Assembly (NCBI GenBank): GCA_032207245.1
Contig: CM063508.1
Span: 188,833,457-188,897,456, forward strand
DNA from: Pardosa pseudoannulata
Taxonomy: Eukaryota > Arthropoda > Arachnida > Araneae > Lycosidae
Direction of reading: 5' to 3'
Length of the DNA stretch: 64,000 nt
The position numbers were made by a program, and so were the translations under genes. Every line of letters starts with the position of its first letter. Position 1 is the first letter of the stretch. The notes beneath the pieces are model-generated. The model worked only from the letters and a program-made list of their open reading frames with translations, did not search any database and was not told where the DNA came from. This document shows, in pieces, positions 54,944 to 60,663 of the stretch.

Positions 54944-55566
54944 TACCAATTTCAAAATATACTTCAATTACATGCAATTTCAGTTTAATGCAATTTCTAC
55001 TTTTAATTTAAAGCTATGTAGTGTTATAAAAAAGAAATGTTTACCTGAATTTACTTGATGTTCATCAATCAATACAGCTCTTTTTTTGCCAAGATATTCC
55101 GATTTTTTCTTATTAAGATATTCTTTCCTAGCCTTCATTCTCTGCACAAGTCCCTTTACAAATACAAAATTTTAAGATTCGACATTAATGACACAAAAAC
55201 AGATAATTAATATAAGAAAATATTAGATAATAAAAGGAAAATAATCGCTTATTTCTAATCTAAAAAGGCGTACACCAATAAAGGTGCTTCAATAATTCTC
55301 CTTTTATCTTAGATGACATACACAATTCAAGTTTATGATTGCACATTTAAATTATAATTTTATTTTGAGACACAAATTTTTAAATAAAAAAGTTAAAATT
55401 TTAAATTCAATTATTAACTTTTCCTCTTCAGATAACGAATTATTTTAAATATGAAAAAAATCAGTTGACTGTTGTCAACACCCACAAAGCATAACATAAA
55501 TGATAATAATAATCATTATACAAATCAAAAATTTCTTACTTCTGTAAAGGAATCATCAAGATCCAT
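1932..55566 (-). CDS. ANLN: Anillin, complete gene span (start codon to stop codon, 23 core exons)
   Basis: Anillin is the actin-, myosin-, septin- and RhoA-binding scaffold of the cleavage furrow. I joined exons by GT-AG sites and phase; the 23 core exons sum to 3147 nt (about 1048 residues), near the 1.1-1.2 k residues usual for the family. Recognisable parts in order: a charged N-terminus beginning MDLDDSFTE; an N-terminal block with [18 protein letters not shown]; the block [15 protein letters not shown]; an acidic stretch; the anillin homology region starting near [14 protein letters not shown] and going on with an ALQEEI...QALNLC...ERLLLI helix; and a C-terminal PH domain with [14 protein letters not shown]. 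Introns run from under 100 nt to about 4.7 kb and are full of transposons. The start is the first ATG of exon 1, with no upstream in-frame coding seen. No frameshift or premature stop occurs. The family assignment is very secure; small-exon usage is inferred from splice sites only. Confidence 0.93.
4070..4242 (-). CDS. ANLN: Anillin exon 23, PH domain middle
   Basis: 173 nt, phase 0 in and 2 out. Begins [20 protein letters not shown] and contains [18 protein letters not shown]. Acceptor CCTTTAG, donor GTAAGT. Confidence 0.93.
4342..4985. mobile_element. Probable hAT remnant
   Basis: Starts CAGGGCCTGATTATCG, a common hAT terminus, and carries GTGCCCTGGGCAC at both 4376-4388 and 4964-4976. The right terminus is decayed and no clear 8-bp duplication was found. 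Lies in the intron between anillin exons 22 and 23. Confidence 0.35.
5494..5601 (-). CDS. ANLN: Anillin exon 22, PH domain N-terminal half
   Basis: 108 nt, phase 0-0. Contains [14 protein letters not shown], then [14 protein letters not shown], nearly diagnostic for the anillin PH domain, which binds phosphoinositides and septins. Acceptor TTTTTTTAG, donor GTAAGA. Confidence 0.95.
6559..7319. mobile_element. hAT-like element with 5-bp duplication, copy A
   Basis: Begins CAGGGTTCTCACTCTTTTTC and ends GGGAACCCTG, flanked by TTTAT on both sides. The interior has repeated AAAATTAAGGAC-type words near both ends. It has no coding capacity. Other copies: 30081-31175, 33327-35043, 40958-41536 and 46310-47450. 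A 5-bp duplication is like the hAT5 group, but without a transposase the superfamily is an inference. Confidence 0.7.
8024..8073. repeat. (TA)n microsatellite
   Basis: About 25 uninterrupted TA units in the intron between anillin exons 21 and 22. Not inside a transposon that I recognise. Confidence 0.9.
8706..9405 (-). mobile_element. Pogo/Tigger-like remnant
   Basis: Inverted termini ACTGTAATTTCGCACATATA and, at the other end, TATAAGCGCAAAATTACAGT. On the minus strand near 8855-8953 a fragment reads [20 protein letters not shown], like the CENP-B/Psq helix-turn-helix at the N-terminus of pogo-type transposases. The rest is decayed. Confidence 0.55.
9648..9705. repeat. Perfect 27-bp-arm hairpin
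   Basis: Left arm TGAGAGTTGTTAGATTGCAA plus CATAACC, a 4-nt ATCA loop, then the exact reverse complement. No mismatch in 27 pairs. Lies about 190 nt downstream (on the coding strand) of anillin exon 21. Confidence 0.9.
9893..9979 (-). CDS. ANLN: Anillin exon 21
   Basis: 87 nt, phase 0-0. Encodes [17 protein letters not shown] and then [12 protein letters not shown], the conserved link into the PH domain. Acceptor CCTCTCAG, donor GTAAGT. Confidence 0.9.
9980..12612. other. Intron between anillin exons 20 and 21
   Basis: About 2.6 kb of AT-rich intron. It holds a 22-nt A run near 10517, short (AAT)n near 10273 and no transposon or gene that I can support. Confidence 0.6.
12613..12725 (-). CDS. 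ANLN: Anillin exon 20
   Basis: 113 nt, phase 1 in and 0 out. Begins [20 protein letters not shown] and ends KKAFTLDK, the last strands of the homology domain before the PH domain. Acceptor CTTTTTCAG, donor GTAATT. Confidence 0.88.
12899..13168. mobile_element. piggyBac-like MITE, 270 bp
   Basis: Flanked by TTAA at 12895-12898 and 13169-13172. Termini CACTAGAACCACAGAAAGGG and, inverted, CACTATAACTGTTGGAGGGG, both followed by TCATTT. No coding capacity. Confidence 0.8.
13321..13384 (-). CDS. ANLN: Anillin exon 19 (64 nt)
   Basis: 64 nt, phase 0 in and 1 out, encoding [20 protein letters not shown] plus Pro. It continues the basic loop of the homology domain. Acceptor GTTTAG, donor GTGAGT. Confidence 0.8.
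14315..14749. mobile_element. mariner-like short element
   Basis: About 30-bp inverted termini: CGAGATACATCCAGAAAGAA at the left and, inverted, CAAGGTGCATCCAGAAAGTA at the right, both continuing AGTTTCCC. A TA precedes the left end; the right TA has decayed to CA. A minus-strand open frame of 75 codons lacks a recognisable DDE core, so this is a deletion derivative. Confidence 0.65.
15150..15200 (-). CDS. ANLN: Anillin exon 18 (51 nt)
   Basis: 51 nt, phase 0-0, encoding [17 protein letters not shown], the Lys-rich loop that follows EVY-L in the family. Acceptor TTGTTTTCAG, donor GTATGT. Small but flanked by good sites and in a matching position. Confidence 0.78.
15406..16459 (-). mobile_element. 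hAT element with tandemly duplicated 3' part
   Basis: Begins CAGGGTTGG and ends GCCAACACT, flanked by GTTTAAAC at 15398-15405 and 16460-16467. On the minus strand around 15690-15840 it encodes the hAT dimerisation block, [17 protein letters not shown] and [14 protein letters not shown] 299-bp segment (15798-16096) is repeated almost exactly at 16097-16396. Broken, without a full transposase. Confidence 0.8.
16584..16622. repeat. Perfect 19-bp-arm hairpin with 1-nt loop
   Basis: TTGAAATTAAAAGAACCTA, one A, then its exact reverse complement. Sits about 125 nt past the donor of anillin exon 17 on the coding strand. Confidence 0.85.
16747..16919 (-). CDS. ANLN: Anillin exon 17, C2-like part
   Basis: 173 nt, phase 1 in and 0 out. 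Contains [16 protein letters not shown], then [15 protein letters not shown] and [10 protein letters not shown], matching the strand order of the anillin homology domain. Acceptor TTATTTGTAG, donor GTAAGC. Confidence 0.9.
17000..17600. repeat. Dispersed A-rich repeat, copy 1
   Basis: Shares GCCAAACAAGATGAAA, long runs of short AAAATTGAAA-like words and CAAGCCTGGATGTGG (about 17343) with a second copy at 36050-36560. Ends could not be fixed; possibly a SINE or Helitron-like repeat. Confidence 0.35.
18741..18899 (-). CDS. ANLN: Anillin exon 16, anillin homology domain
   Basis: 159 nt, phase 1-1. Begins [18 protein letters not shown] and continues with [17 protein letters not shown], the first strand of the C2-like fold of the homology domain. 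Acceptor TTTCTTTGAAG, donor GTATGT. Confidence 0.9.
19935..20763. mobile_element. hAT (Charlie-like) non-autonomous element
   Basis: Inverted termini CAGGGATGGGCCAAGTCCGG and, inverted, CAGGGATGGACAAACTTTTT, with a perfect 8-bp duplication ATCTAGTT at 19927-19934 and 20764-20771. It encloses a tRNA-headed SINE. Confidence 0.88.
20279..20346 (-). mobile_element. tRNA-derived SINE head
   Basis: On the minus strand AGTGGCCGAATGG (A-box) is followed after ~35 nt by GTGGGTTCGATTC (B-box). The internal GCGCGAGATCCAGGCCCGAA fits SINE heads better than a functional cloverleaf; no clean acceptor stem was seen. The body probably continues into 20030-20278 and no duplication was identified. Confidence 0.55.
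20915..21416. mobile_element. piggyBac-like MITE, 502 bp
   Basis: Flanked by TTAA at 20911-20914 and 21417-21420. Termini CACTAGAGCTGTGGGAGC and, inverted, CACTGTACCTCAAGATGAG. Non-coding. Confidence 0.65.
21733..21868 (-). CDS. ANLN: Anillin exon 15, RhoA-binding helix region
   Basis: 136 nt, phase 0 in and 1 out. Encodes [20 protein letters not shown] and, after a short loop, [11 protein letters not shown]. This matches the helical hairpin of the anillin homology domain that includes the Rho-binding part in vertebrate anillin. Donor GTATGT. Confidence 0.9.
21952..22740 (+). mobile_element. hAT remnant with transposase C-terminus
   Basis: Left terminus CAGGGTTGGCATGATTTAAA. On the plus strand around 22269-22400 it encodes [20 protein letters not shown] and [20 protein letters not shown], the hAT dimerisation domain, then stop. 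The right terminus is decayed. Same family as 15406-16459 and 51261-52175, in opposite orientation. Confidence 0.72.
23059..23834. mobile_element. hAT-like element with 6-bp duplication, copy 1
   Basis: Begins CAGGATATCTGCCAAAAT and ends GGTGCGCAGAAACCATG, flanked by TAAAAG on both sides. Interior has repeated CATGACTTTTCATG and CCATGACTTT words near both ends. A second copy is at 50003-50760. Confidence 0.78.
24858..25076 (-). CDS. ANLN: Anillin exon 14, start of anillin homology region
   Basis: 219 nt, phase 0-0. Contains the hallmark [15 protein letters not shown] followed by [14 protein letters not shown] and a Ser/Glu stretch leading to EYIHEQIK. Acceptor CTATCATAG, donor GTAAGC. Secure. 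Confidence 0.9.
25779..26767. mobile_element. hAT element, longer copy, 8-bp duplication
   Basis: Starts CAGACATGCCCAACCTGC and ends TTGGGTTGGGTACCCCTG, flanked by TTCTATAT at 25771-25778 and 26768-26775. The element at 48079-48575 is the same family with an internal deletion. No transposase frame survives. Confidence 0.87.
26776..29592. other. Part of the intron between anillin exons 13 and 14
   Basis: About 2.8 kb with the (AAAT)n run and many A/T homopolymers. I see no gene or bounded transposon here. Confidence 0.5.
27577..27605. repeat. (AAAT)n microsatellite
   Basis: AAATAAATAAAT run, about seven units, with two indel-like breaks. Accounts for an antisense FLFIYLFI-type open frame that is not a gene. 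Confidence 0.8.
29593..29711 (-). CDS. ANLN: Anillin exon 13
   Basis: 119 nt, phase 1 in and 0 out. Encodes a Ser-rich linker containing [20 protein letters not shown]. Acceptor TTTTCTTACAG, donor GTAAGT. No domain is recognised; phase on both sides fits exons 12 and 14. Confidence 0.78.
29874..30050. repeat. Dispersed ~165-bp repeat, copy 1 of 3
   Basis: Shares GCCTC(A/T)AAGTAAAAAACC, CTGAAATTTAT and TTAATTACATATAA with segments at about 39895-40045 and 40683-40850. Two of the three lie next to the CAGGGTTCCCAC family (30081 and 40958). Termini uncertain. Confidence 0.5.
30081..31175. mobile_element. hAT-like element with 5-bp duplication, copy B
   Basis: Begins CAGGCTTCCCACTC and ends CGTGGGAACCCTG, flanked by ATCTC on both sides. 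Contains an internal (TA)n tract at 30430-30487 at the same place as in copies C and E, followed by the family motif TACTAGCTGATTATACC. Confidence 0.83.
31612..31780 (-). CDS. ANLN: Anillin exon 12, acidic
   Basis: 169 nt, phase 0 in and 1 out. Begins [19 protein letters not shown] and is strongly Asp/Glu-rich throughout, ending DQGDK before GTAACG. Acidic low-complexity stretches ahead of the homology region are known in anillins. Acceptor CCATTAG. An opposite-strand open frame here is its shadow. Confidence 0.82.
31835..32504 (-). mobile_element. Pogo/Tigger-like element with transposase C-terminal fragment
   Basis: TA-flanked (31833-31834, 32505-32506). Inverted termini CAGTCGAACTTCGATAACTC and GAGTTATCGAAGTTCGACTT. 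On the minus strand 32140-32322 an open frame of 60 codons reads [20 protein letters not shown] and then [13 protein letters not shown] before a stop, like the C-terminal tail of Tigger-type transposases. Upstream domains are lost. Confidence 0.75.
32507..32957. mobile_element. TA-flanked MITE
   Basis: Inverted termini CCATATATTTCCACGTATAA and TTATACGTGGAAATATATGG, near-perfect, with TA on both sides. The left TA (32505-32506) is also the right TA of the pogo-like element. Non-coding. Confidence 0.8.
33327..35043. mobile_element. hAT-like element with 5-bp duplication, copy C, interrupted
   Basis: Begins CAGGGTTCCCGC and ends TAACCCTG; flanks GCTTA and GTCTA agree in three of five bases. It contains (TA)n(TG)n at about 33698-33771 and a piggyBac-like insertion at 34152-34716. 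Confidence 0.75.
34152..34716. mobile_element. piggyBac-like MITE nested in copy C
   Basis: Flanked by TTAA (34148-34151, 34717-34720). Termini CCCCTTCCGGTA and, inverted, CCCCTTCTGGTA, then ATGACGAG... words repeated near the left end. The other copies of the host element have a single TTATTAATACTGCA-like site here, which is the empty site. Confidence 0.85.
36050..36560. repeat. Dispersed A-rich repeat, copy 2
   Basis: Matches 17000-17600 in CCAAACAAGA(T/C)GAAA and in AAGCCTGGATGTGG (about 36537), with A-rich short-word sequence between them. Ends not fixed. Confidence 0.35.
36931..37177. mobile_element. hAT MITE (247 bp) containing candidate exon 11
   Basis: Inverted termini CAGTGTTTCCTTAC and GTTAGGAAACACTG, with perfect 8-bp duplication GTCTAAAT at 36923-36930 and 37178-37185. 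The CCTGTGGTACACATACC word next to the left end is typical of a widespread hAT MITE type. A second, interrupted copy is at 46276-48070. Confidence 0.9.
36945..37040 (-). CDS. ANLN: Candidate optional anillin exon 11, inside a hAT MITE
   Basis: 96 nt, phase 0-0, open, with acceptor TTTTATAG and donor GTAAGG. It would add 32 residues starting [14 protein letters not shown] between exons 10 and 12, both of which have matching phase 0, so the gene is also intact without it. The whole exon, both splice sites included, lies in the transposon at 36931-37177; the donor is in the terminal inverted repeat. It has no counterpart in anillin families that I know. It may be a true exonisation or just a chance open frame. 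Confidence 0.35.
37315..37490 (-). CDS. ANLN: Anillin exon 10 (third module plus extension)
   Basis: 176 nt, phase 1 in and 0 out. The first 60 nt are the third copy of the module ([13 protein letters not shown]), but here the copy runs on without a donor into [19 protein letters not shown] and ends KSCLNE before GTAAAAG. Probably the ancestral exon from which exons 8 and 9 were duplicated, because it alone has the downstream coding part. Confidence 0.84.
37575..37634 (-). CDS. ANLN: Anillin exon 9, 60-nt cassette copy 2
   Basis: 60 nt, phase 1-1, encoding a module ending [13 protein letters not shown]. It matches copies 1 and 3 in length, phase and most residues. Acceptor TTCAACAG, donor GTAAGTG. 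The short introns on both sides (86 and 84 nt) are at the low end of intron size here. Confidence 0.75.
37721..37780 (-). CDS. ANLN: Anillin exon 8, 60-nt cassette copy 1
   Basis: Exactly 60 nt, phase 1-1, encoding [20 protein letters not shown]. It is one of three near-identical modules (with exon 9 and the head of exon 10) spaced 146 and 144 nt apart, with similar intronic flanks. Any combination of modules keeps frame. Acceptor TTTTCAATAG, donor GTGAGTG. Usage (constitutive, cassette or mutually exclusive) cannot be read from DNA. Confidence 0.75.
37850..37895 (-). repeat. Remnant of a fourth cassette-exon unit
   Basis: TTTTTAAACACTC (the flank found just past the donor of exons 8 and 9) is joined directly to AAATGGAAAAAAGTATTG (the flank found just before the acceptor). 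The 60-nt exon that should lie between them is missing. Confidence 0.55.
38000..39166. other. Part of the intron between anillin exons 7 and 8
   Basis: Low-coding sequence. A minus-strand open frame near 38760-38850 includes [19 protein letters not shown], of no recognised family. No bounded mobile element was identified. Confidence 0.4.
39167..39385 (-). CDS. ANLN: Anillin exon 7
   Basis: 219 nt, phase 1-1. Carries [15 protein letters not shown] and [15 protein letters not shown], segments conserved in anillins between the actin-binding and homology regions. Acceptor GTCTTCAG, donor GTATTTG. Secure. Confidence 0.88.
40958..41536. mobile_element. hAT-like 5-bp family, copy D, left-truncated
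   Basis: Matches the family from AAAATGTACATCTAAAGTTT to the right terminus GTGGGAACCCTG; the left terminus is missing. Contains the TACTAGCTGATTATACC motif and only a short TATA stretch where other copies have long (TA)n. Confidence 0.65.
41667..42202. mobile_element. piggyBac-like MITE, 536 bp
   Basis: TTAA at 41663-41666 and 42203-42206. Termini CTCTTTAGTGGACAGTGG and, inverted, CCCTTAAAGGTCACC. Non-coding; termini only loosely matching, so moderate confidence. Confidence 0.5.
42418..42598 (-). CDS. ANLN: Anillin exon 6
   Basis: 181 nt, phase 0 in and 1 out. Encodes a disordered Ser/Lys-rich segment beginning [15 protein letters not shown] and ending [10 protein letters not shown]. Acceptor GTATTAG, donor GTGAAC. 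No domain is recognised; it is placed by phase and open frame. Confidence 0.78.
42749..43374 (+). mobile_element. piggyBac-like element, copy 1
   Basis: TTAA-flanked (42745-42748, 43375-43378). Termini CACTACATTTACGGTCC and, inverted, CACTAGATTTAAGGATG. Has an internal (TA)n at 42799-42838. Around 43066-43190 (+) it encodes [18 protein letters not shown] and [10 protein letters not shown], a possible remnant of the Cys-rich transposase C-terminus. Its partner is 53287-53956. Confidence 0.75.
43671..44126 (-). mobile_element. tRNA-headed SINE with LINE ORF2 C-terminal body
   Basis: Minus-strand element bounded by a 15-bp target duplication with one mismatch, ACCTTACTGTAATAT at 43656-43670 and ACCTTACTGTTATAT at 44127-44141. 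The first ~50 nt are tRNA-like, with an A-box-like ATAGTTAGAGTGC and a B-box-like GGGTTCAAAT. The body reads in one frame as [53 protein letters not shown] and a Cys/His end, the post-RNase H tail of a non-LTR retrotransposon. It ends ATCACTTCATCGA, well before the 3' tail seen in the copy at 716-1301. Confidence 0.7.
44691..44975. mobile_element. hAT MITE, 285 bp
   Basis: Inverted termini CAGGGCTTCAAACTGGAAC and CAGTTTGAAGCCCTG. Flanks GTTTCAAC (44683-44690) and TTTTCAAC (44976-44983) agree in seven of eight bases. A solo terminus of the same kind (CAGTGCTTCGAACCG) is at about 62361. Confidence 0.8.
45195..45482 (+). pseudogene. Tc1 transposase N-terminal DNA-binding part
   Basis: 95 codons starting [18 protein letters not shown] and containing [17 protein letters not shown] and [20 protein letters not shown], the paired helix-turn-helix domains of Tc1 transposases. 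It stops just before the deletion that removed the catalytic core. Confidence 0.8.
45502..45702 (+). pseudogene. Tc1 transposase C-terminal end
   Basis: 66 codons plus stop: [33 protein letters not shown] and [20 protein letters not shown]. This is the last DDE-domain helix region of Tc1 transposases (E-N-LW motif). It is in a different frame from the N-terminal fragment, with the D-D-D/E core missing between them. Confidence 0.8.
45797..46125 (-). CDS. ANLN: Anillin exon 5
   Basis: 329 nt, phase 1 in and 0 out. Carries the conserved N-terminal block [18 protein letters not shown], then a Ser/Thr/Pro/Asn-rich linker and a [16 protein letters not shown] tail. Acceptor CTCTCAACAG, donor GTAAGTG. 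The largest exon of the gene; an antisense open frame over it is a shadow. Confidence 0.88.
46310..47450. mobile_element. hAT-like element with 5-bp duplication, copy E (nested)
   Basis: Begins CAGAGTTCCCACTC and ends CATGGGAACCCTG; flanks AATTG and CATTG agree in four of five bases. The empty site is visible in the paralogue at 36931 (CATACCATTGGTGG). Contains (CA)n(TA)n at about 46653-46710. Confidence 0.83.
47699..47850. repeat. Compound (TA)n/(CA)n microsatellite
   Basis: TA runs broken by ATAAATATGTATA and a CATACATATACACACACA block. Produces several overlapping open frames of alternating I/Y that are not genes. Lies inside the interrupted hAT MITE. Confidence 0.9.
48079..48575. mobile_element. 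hAT element, internally deleted copy
   Basis: Begins CAGGCATGCCCAACCTGC and ends GGGTTGGACACCCCTG, flanked by GTTTAAAC at 48071-48078 and 48576-48583. Same family as 25779-26767 but lacks about 0.4 kb of its centre (junction near 48350, at AACCAGC...AAGGTGTTGGGGG). Confidence 0.87.
50003..50760. mobile_element. hAT-like element with 6-bp duplication, copy 2
   Basis: Begins CAGGGTATCTGCC and ends GCGCGGACACCATG, flanked by TCTTTA on both sides (49997-50002, 50761-50766). Close relative of 23059-23834. Its right end lies 24 nt from the exon 4 donor. Confidence 0.8.
50785..50940 (-). CDS. ANLN: Anillin exon 4 (duplicate of exon 3)
   Basis: 156 nt, phase 1-1. Encodes (D/N)[18 protein letters not shown] at the start and [15 protein letters not shown] near the end. 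The first residue depends on whether exon 2 (Asp) or exon 3 (Asn) is spliced to it. Donor GTAAGTG is strong. A hAT element with 6-bp duplication ends 24 nt beyond the donor, inside the intron. Confidence 0.82.
51261..52175 (-). mobile_element. hAT element with transposase C-terminal fragment
   Basis: Begins CAGGGTTGG, ends ATGCCAACAATG; flanks TCTATTTT and TCTACTTT agree in seven of eight bases. On the minus strand around 51780-51905 it carries the same hAT dimerisation block as 15406-16459, with substitutions and no full frame. Contains a ~39-nt A run and GATTT-rich slippage sequence at 51290-51490. Confidence 0.8.
51303..51345. repeat. Poly(A) and GATT-rich simple repeat
   Basis: A run of about 37 A following (AAAT)n, then irregular CAGATTTGATT-like words to about 51490. 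Lies within the hAT element. Confidence 0.85.
52664..52801 (-). CDS. ANLN: Anillin exon 3 (duplicate of exon 4)
   Basis: 138 nt, phase 1 in and 1 out, so it can be skipped without changing frame. Begins [18 protein letters not shown] and ends RGIAALR. The start and end resemble exon 4 (DEQPNKS... and KGLAALKK), which suggests an old exon duplication. Acceptor CCTGTAG, donor GTAATT. Confidence 0.8.
53287..53956 (+). mobile_element. piggyBac-like element, copy 2
   Basis: TTAA at 53283-53286; the right site has decayed to TAAA. Termini CACTAGATATATGGACCG and, inverted, CACTAGATTTACGGGTG. Has (TA)n at the same place as copy 1 (53336-53374). Around 53611-53770 (+) it encodes [18 protein letters not shown] and [10 protein letters not shown]. 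Confidence 0.75.
54848..54938. repeat. (TA)n microsatellite, ~45 units
   Basis: The longest pure TA tract in the window outside a transposon, about 100 nt past the acceptor-side limit of anillin exon 2's downstream intron. Confidence 0.92.
55045..55153 (-). CDS. ANLN: Anillin exon 2
   Basis: 109 nt, phase 0 in and 1 out. Encodes a basic helix beginning [20 protein letters not shown], like the R/K-rich N-terminal helix of other anillins. Acceptor TTTGTAAAG, donor GTAAAC. Confidence 0.82.
55540..55566 (-). CDS. ANLN: Anillin exon 1 (start codon)
   Basis: Encodes MDLDDSFTE (27 nt, phase 0) and is followed by a GTAAGAA donor. Anillins begin with a short MDPF-like acidic leader, which fits. Its intron separates it from exon 2 by about 390 nt. 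The 5' UTR is not delimited. Confidence 0.75.
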
Positions 55567-56060
55567 ACTTGTTTTTTAATATCCAACCTATACTGAAATG
55601 GAAAACGCTTTCAGAAGCGACTTATTTGAGGAATATTCGTATTTTGGTTACTTATCAAACCCCATAACAGACAATGTTGAAGTATCTTAAAATGTTATAT
55701 TTTGAATTCTACGCCAAGAACATGGTTGCTAGAAAATCGATTTATCGCCTTGGCTGTGATTGCAATGCACTTATCGCCGTCATGCAGTGATTTATATTAA
55801 ATGAATCTTCGACTTTAAAATTAATCAATCCTAAATATCCTTGACAATTTTAAAAAAGTAATTCAATGAATTTAATTGAAGCTGAAAATGACAAATGACT
55901 GTTGACATGAAAAGATTTTAAAAAGAAACGCGCAATTTTCAAACCCAAAATCCTGCCAAACCAAGGCACTGACAGGTCACATGATTACAGCAACCTTATC
56001 ATACTTGCGTCATGATTTTTAAGTATGCGTACTTGAGATGGCGGTACAGTTTTTTTTTCA
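55567..56060 (-). promoter_or_regulatory. Probable anillin promoter and 5' UTR region
   Basis: Upstream of the anillin ATG this stretch is free of recognised repeats and less AT-biased than its surroundings. It holds two TTATCGCC words near 55741-55780 and a GAGATGGCGG (YY1-like) word near 56034. These are consistent with a TATA-less housekeeping or cell-cycle promoter, but the assignment rests on position only. Confidence 0.3.
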
Positions 56061-56365
56061 AATTTAAAACCACTCTTAGTAGCTATGCACATTTGATAGA
56101 GAATAAGCCATTTTTTTTTAATTTATTCATTTTTAAATAGTGATCATATGCCAGTAAAGGAAAATTTTGCTGAAGACTTTTTTTTTACTTACAAGCTAAA
56201 AATAATGTATTACATATGGTATCATGATATATGAAATAATCAATATTAAAAATGAAACCGTTTAATTAAGAGTCATTAAAATAGCGGAGCAGTCACTGTT
56301 ACTATTAAAACGTCTTTGGCTGTTCAGGGCCGCGGACAATCTTTTAGGCTATTTAAGGGCTAGTG

Positions 56366-57735
<1,370 letters not shown>

Positions 57736-57799
57736 CCCAAAAAACCTGGGTTTTTCCCGGGTTTAAACCGGGTTTTTTTTTTCTCTACTCACAACTCTA

Positions 57800-59746
57800 A
57801 ATATATGTGAATCTCAGATTAATTTTGAATATCTTGAGTAGAATTTGAAACGAGTGGAAAAAATACAGTAAGAACTTCAAATATAACTAAATATGATAAT
57901 ATAAGGCGATTTCCGGCAGCAGGGCACATCTCAACTTATGACGATTCAGTCTTTAGTTTCAAATGGAAGGGCAGTTTATTGTTTGTCTATTGGATGTTGT
58001 AAACATGAAAATGAAATGGAAGGGCATTATAGTAGTAGTGACGTTGCGACAAATTGTTTTATTGTAGAAAGCTTAATACTAAAGCTATTTACAATCAAAA
58101 TAAAGAAAATGTATATATTTAAACTTTTTCCATAATATTGGGAAATAATTTAAATATTGCTTACACTTTTTATACATAAATCCTGATTTATGAAGAAACT
58201 AGCATTTTAGCCTTTGATATATTTTTTAATTTATTCCTTTGATTTTGTTGCTAACTGAGATGGTTTGCCAGTATTTATTTCTATTTATTATTTTCCTCTT
58301 GGGAAAAAATTTAACTGTAATATTTAAAACCAAGCTAAAAATTTAGTTGGAAGTCTTCTTGATTGTAAGAAAAGTCTTATAATTTTATAAATAGTTCATC
58401 CGTTAAAAGTTATCTTTGAGTAAACGAAGTTATCTATCATACTTCTAGATTTAGGACATGATGGCATAATTTGCACCCAATTAAATTTCTATTTTGTGTT
58501 TAATGTAAAAATTTTCAAATTAAATTAGTATATGAATTTGAAATTTCTTAAATTTTCTGATGAATTTGTAAATACTAAATTATAAATTCATAAGTATCTA
58601 TTAATCATAGGTTTGACAAGCCTTTCTATCTGATCTAAATAAACAGCTAGTAAATTTTCTTTTACTAGAATTCTACAGTTAGTTGTTTCCTTATAGTATA
58701 TTAAGTACTTAAGGGCCGCATGCTGACTTTAACGTCGTGGTTCCTACTAGGTCACGTGAGGTATTGTGGCCACAACTTTCTAAAATTTGGATGCTGAGTG
58801 GAACATTTTCAGGAGTCCGCGTCACCAAGTTGTGGAAGTTGTTCTAAATTTTGTGAGACCTCTGGTAGCTCTCACAAGCTTTTAAAAGTACTTGAGAAAC
58901 TAAATAAAGATGGCGGAGCTTATTGTGGGTCGTAGAATTCGCAGATGATATCTGCTAAAAATCAGCTGGAGATTGAGAGACCCTCAAAATCCATTTGATT
59001 TTACCGAAATGGAATTCATCCGATGTTTTAGATTGATTAAAATTGCTGCGACCGAGTTGATAAACTTCGGCAGTGAAAATAAAACTAAAAATGGATTTTC
59101 CATAATCAAAATAAAAGGATTACAAGGAATTATTCGCTTTTAGTGGAAATAATGCGCTACAAGTATTGTTTATATTGGATAAAAATTAACTTATTTTGTT
59201 AAAATAAAGAGCTTAACATCGAGTATATAAGTTTAAAGTTATATCTTTAGTAATCTTTAGTAATTTTTTATTTATATTAATTCAATAAAAAATGACTCTT
59301 GCATTGCACCCTGGAAAGGCTTCCCTATTTTGTGAGATTATTGAATCTATTATTTTCCCGACTGTGATCTTCGTGGCCCTTCAGTGCCAGCCGAAAATCC
59401 TCTCCAGTTCTCGTTGTTTGGGGGAGAATGAGAATCCCTTTGTATAAATAACCGTATTTACTCCAGAAAGAATAAAAGTGATTTCCAATTTTATCCTGAC
59501 TGTGATCCTTCTTCACGCTACCTCGAGAACATTGAAGTTGTCACAGCATAAATTATTAAAGAATTAGATGAAGGCAATACTGGTCCCCGATAATAACTCA
59601 ATAATTTAAACTGCCTAATATGCTTTTTTTTTCTACTGGAAATGTGCATGACTTGATTTGAGTGACGTCAGATCTCAGCTATTCATTCTCATTACTGCAA
59701 CTTGCTTTAAATTAATTTACTTGCTTAGTAAAAAAATGTTAAACTA
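57800..59746. other. Intergenic stretch
   Basis: About 1.9 kb between repeats. A 66-codon plus-strand frame at 57938-58135 and a short ATG frame in an AGATGGCGG context near 58909 have no recognised product. A less AT-rich patch at 58710-58960 is the only compositional feature. Confidence 0.4.
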
Positions 59747-59754
59747 TTCTTAAC

Positions 59755-60111
59755 TAGAGTTGTGAGCAGTGGAAAAAACCCGGTTTAAACCAGGGAAAAA
59801 ACCGGGTTTTTTGGGAAGGGAATTTTGAAAATTTTAAAAACATGGGAAATTTGAAGTATTTGAAGTCCTATGATACATTGAGAATCACCATTTTTTTCTG
59901 TCTTTGTTGTAGACCTCAAAAGTTGATATTTTTACAAAATGTAACTGTTATATGCTATAAAAAAATTGAATAATTGGGATTAACTAACGTATGAGTCTAT
60001 TTTTCCTTTGAGAAATATCCAATATTTTTATTATTATATAAATATTAGGCAATAATCTGTAGTGTCACAAAACCCATACATAAGTATTTTTCTTGGATAA
60101 TCTCTCTCTCC

Positions 60112-60170
<59 letters not shown>

Positions 60171-60480
60171 GTGTGTGTGTAGGAATTGGACACAAAATGC
60201 AACAGTGTCATTCGATGACACCTTTAAACGATATATGCATTACAAAAAATAATAAACTGTTATTTTAAATTTAAAGACATTTATTTTCATGTTATAAAAG
60301 GAGGGGGAAAAGTTTAGCATAAAGCAATTTACATAATAAATAATGATGAAAAATTAATGTATATAATTATATTAGCAGTTAAAATGGAAGCAACCAGTTA
60401 TGTGTTTCATAAGACTAACAGGGTCATTAATGATATAAGTACTACTATAAAATCATTTAAATACTCATTCCTATTATTTC

Positions 60481-60524
<44 letters not shown>

Positions 60525-60656
60525 CCAAACGTTAAAAAAATCTCTTAGAAATAATATGCTAGTTCTTTAATAGCCACTGTTGAAAAAATAAATGTAAACG
60601 TTGTTAGAATGATTTTTTCCCAAACTTTACAAAATTCCGGGTTTTTTACATCTCTA
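59755..60656. mobile_element. Complete hAT-like element, third copy of the inverted-repeat family
   Basis: Begins TAGAGTTGTGAGCAGTGG and ends TTTTTTACATCTCTA, flanked by a perfect 8-bp TTCTTAAC (59747-59754, 60657-60664). It contains AAACCCGG blocks at both ends and the same (TC)n(TA)n(TG)n tract at about 60104-60180, plus (TA)n at 60485-60522. No transposase. Confidence 0.87.
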
Positions 60657-60663
60657 TTCTTAA

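Noticed and set aside
58909..58950. ATG in an AGATGGCGG context followed by 13 codons
   Set aside because: Too short, with no clear donor and no homology; could be a first exon but there is nothing to support it.
59320..59600. GTATAAATAACC plus AATAAAAG arrangement, LTR-like
   Set aside because: No TG...CA boundaries, primer site or target duplication seen.
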